Positions 6,349 through 7,210 of a stretch of 7,210 nt of DNA are shown here, one piece after another. The translations under genes were made by a program, and so were the position numbers. Position 1 is the first letter of the stretch. Each line of letters starts with the position of its first letter. Location: NCBI GenBank assembly GCA_031255235.1, contig JAIRSX010000019.1:1-7210 (forward strand), in the 5' to 3' direction. Under the pieces are notes generated by a model, which was not told the origin of the DNA, did not search any database, and worked only from the letters and a program-made list of their open reading frames with translations. Source of the stretch: Rickettsiales bacterium (GTDB taxonomy: Bacteria > Pseudomonadota > Alphaproteobacteria > Rickettsiales > UBA1997).

Positions 6349-6455
6349 TGACATTTATGGAGAAGATTTTGGTTTAAATTTTATAGAGTCATTTCAATCA
6401 ACGTTGAATAAATGTTCAATGAAGATTATACCGGCTCTATGGATGCCGAATAATC

Positions 6456-6484
6456 TTGACTTTGGCAAAAAAATAGCATATAAT
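6456..6484 (+). promoter_or_regulatory. Near-consensus sigma70 promoter for the final gene
   Basis: TTGACT (6456-6461; 5 of 6 to the -35 consensus) and TATAAT (6479-6484; 6 of 6 to the -10) are separated by exactly 17 bp. The predicted start is near 6491, giving a leader of about 36 nt that contains the Shine-Dalgarno. Confidence 0.75.
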
Positions 6485-6513
6485 CATAGTATATCAATTA
6501 TTAATTCAAAAAA

Positions 6514-6520
6514 AAAGGAG
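6514..6520 (+). promoter_or_regulatory. Ribosome binding site that fixes the start at 6527
   Basis: AAAGGAG, preceded by a run of A, ends 6 nt before the ATG at 6527-6529. It picks this ATG over the upstream in-frame codons, none of which has such a site. Confidence 0.8.
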
Positions 6521-6526
6521 AAAATT

Positions 6527-7210
6527 ATGGAAGATTTAACAAAACCAGCAGCAACAGCACCAGCACCAGATCCAATAGTAGCACCAGCACCAGCACCAAC
6601 AGCACCAGCACCGAAACAACCAGCAAAATCAAAATCAAAACAACCAGCATCACAACCAGTACTACCAGAAAAACTAGTGAAAGCTGATGCTGCATTTAAT
6701 GCGATGTTTGATGGTGGTCTGGAGGTACTTAGGACTAGTAGTGCTGTGGCTGGAGTGGCCTATAGGGATATTACAAAAGAACGTGTTGTTATTGGTAATA
6801 AACCAGAATTAAAAACGGCTAGTTCGGGAAAATTTGAAGATGAGTCTAAGAAAGAAGTTTCTGAAGATAAAAGAAGATCCAAGATATCTATAACTCGTTA
6901 TGAGACTACTTCTACAATTTCAAACGATATTCGGATTACTAACAGACTTTCCTTTGTAATACCGCTCACTGGTGTAGATTTTCATTTGATAAAGCAAGAA
7001 CCTCGAGAGTCTGGTAAAGCAGTGCCAGCAGTGGACCCTACGCTTAGAATTGTTGTATTTGATAGTGGTGAACTGAGTATTGGATGTATGGAAGGTGATA
7101 GTGCGTTTTCGAGATCGGAAGATAGACATTCTTCTTGTGCTTGCGATCCAGAGGAATTTGCAACAATATTAAGGGAACTCAAGAAAGTAAATCGTATAGA
7201 ACAAATCGAT
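6527..7210 (+). CDS. Pro/Ala-rich hypothetical protein, partial (runs off right edge)
   Basis: The first 228 codons are present and the frame is still open at the window end. I do not recognise the protein. Residues 6-47 are low-complexity Pro, Ala, Lys and Gln (APAPDPIVAPAPAPTAPAPK, then KSKSKQPASQP). Residues 50-80 are mildly hydrophobic (DAAFNAMFDGGLEVL, SSAVAGVAY). Residues 90-125 are charged and Ser-rich. The rest, from about 126, is a mixed, probably folded segment with FVIPLTGVDFHLI and LRIVVFDSGELSIG as likely strands, and cysteines in GCMEG and SCACD. No signal peptide or membrane segment is seen. Base use is less AT-biased than in clpX and the third codon positions are mixed, as in the protease gene at 188. 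The strong promoter, strong Shine-Dalgarno, disordered N-terminus and lack of known domain fit a secreted effector or lineage-specific protein, but that is inference only. Confidence 0.75.
   Translation, partial: MEDLTKPAATAPAPDPIVAPAPAPTAPAPKQPAKSKSKQPASQPVLPEKLVKADAAFNAMFDGGLEVLRTSSAVAGVAYRDITKERVVIGNKPELKTASSGKFEDESKKEVSEDKRRSKISITRYETTSTISNDIRITNRLSFVIPLTGVDFHLIKQEPRESGKAVPAVDPTLRIVVFDSGELSIGCMEGDSAFSRSEDRHSSCACDPEEFATILRELKKVNRIEQID
6551..6613 (+). repeat. GCACCA hexanucleotide repeats encoding Ala-Pro
   Basis: In-frame GCACCA units occur as 2 copies (6557-6568), 3 copies (6581-6598) and 1.8 copies (6602-6613), with short interruptions. Every Ala in the array is GCA and almost every Pro is CCA, so the array probably grew by slippage rather than by selection for residues alone. 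As the unit is 6 bp, changes in copy number keep the frame and only alter linker length. Confidence 0.75.

Larger units (their letters stand above)
6290..6526 (+). other. Stop-free frame upstream of and in phase with the final gene; possible gene remnant
   Basis: The frame of the gene at 6527 stays open back to 6290, overlapping the end of mltB by 31 bp. That is 79 extra codons, longer than expected by chance at this AT content, yet it has no good start codon with a ribosome binding site. The translated stretch from about 6326 reads KFTFLLIDDIYGEDFGLNF, then a helix-like segment and PNNLDFGKK. This loosely resembles the second-lobe strand, YG-helix and DF segment of type I periplasmic-binding-fold proteins such as LpoA-like activators. 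The resemblance is from memory and weak. It could be a decayed gene, or an N-terminal extension of the next protein, but the strong promoter and Shine-Dalgarno inside it favour a start at 6527. Confidence 0.25.

Noticed and set aside
6398..6407. TCAACGTTGA palindrome upstream of the final gene's promoter
   Set aside because: A 10-bp palindrome about 50 bp before the -35 is expected by chance in a window of this size, and it does not match the operator-like repeat at 79-112.
6920..7182. Two overlapping minus-strand open frames of 66-69 codons
   Set aside because: They lie opposite a well-supported plus-strand frame, have no ribosome site, and their translations look like shadow reading. The same applies to minus-strand frames within the protease, clpX, cyclophilin and mltB genes.

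Overview
The window looks like a piece of chromosome from an AT-rich, host-associated alphaproteobacterium, probably of the Rickettsiales/Holosporales type. The support is compositional and genic. Intergenic DNA is very AT-rich, and ribosomal protein L36 is the short form without the zinc cysteines, with an N-terminus like that of Rickettsiales. Single-copy housekeeping genes are mixed with genes that look aimed at a eukaryotic host. No tool-based taxonomic assignment was possible.

Layout. Bases 1-187 hold no clear gene, but they carry a good sigma70-type promoter (TTGACT-17-TATAAA) with a perfect 12-bp inverted repeat over its -35 box. This promoter drives a gene at 188-1704 that encodes a Ulp1/SENP-like (C48) cysteine protease with a Pro-rich linker, a degenerate tandem repeat and an unrecognised C-terminal region. 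As written the reading frame is broken between about 542 and 680, so it is either a pseudogene or a sequence error. A strong intrinsic terminator follows at 1747-1785.

Bases 1941-6320 are the conserved core. rpmJ (a small gene) and clpX lie 15 bp apart. A GT8-family glycosyltransferase is convergent with clpX. A divergently oriented, secreted cyclophilin-type peptidyl-prolyl isomerase and an MltB-family lytic transglycosylase follow, and they probably act together in the periplasm on envelope protein folding and peptidoglycan. None of these five genes has a recognisable Shine-Dalgarno sequence.

Bases 6321-7210 return to accessory DNA. A near-consensus promoter (TTGACT-17-TATAAT) and a strong Shine-Dalgarno precede a gene that starts at 6527 and runs off the right edge. 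It has a Pro/Ala-rich N-terminus made of GCACCA hexanucleotide repeats and no recognisable domain. The open frame continues upstream without a stop to 6290 and may include the remnant of an older gene.

The most notable pattern is the contrast between the two accessory genes, which have canonical promoters and Shine-Dalgarno sites, and the core genes, which have neither clearly. The two accessory genes are candidate secreted effectors. I found no tRNA, rRNA, CRISPR array, IS element or phage gene.
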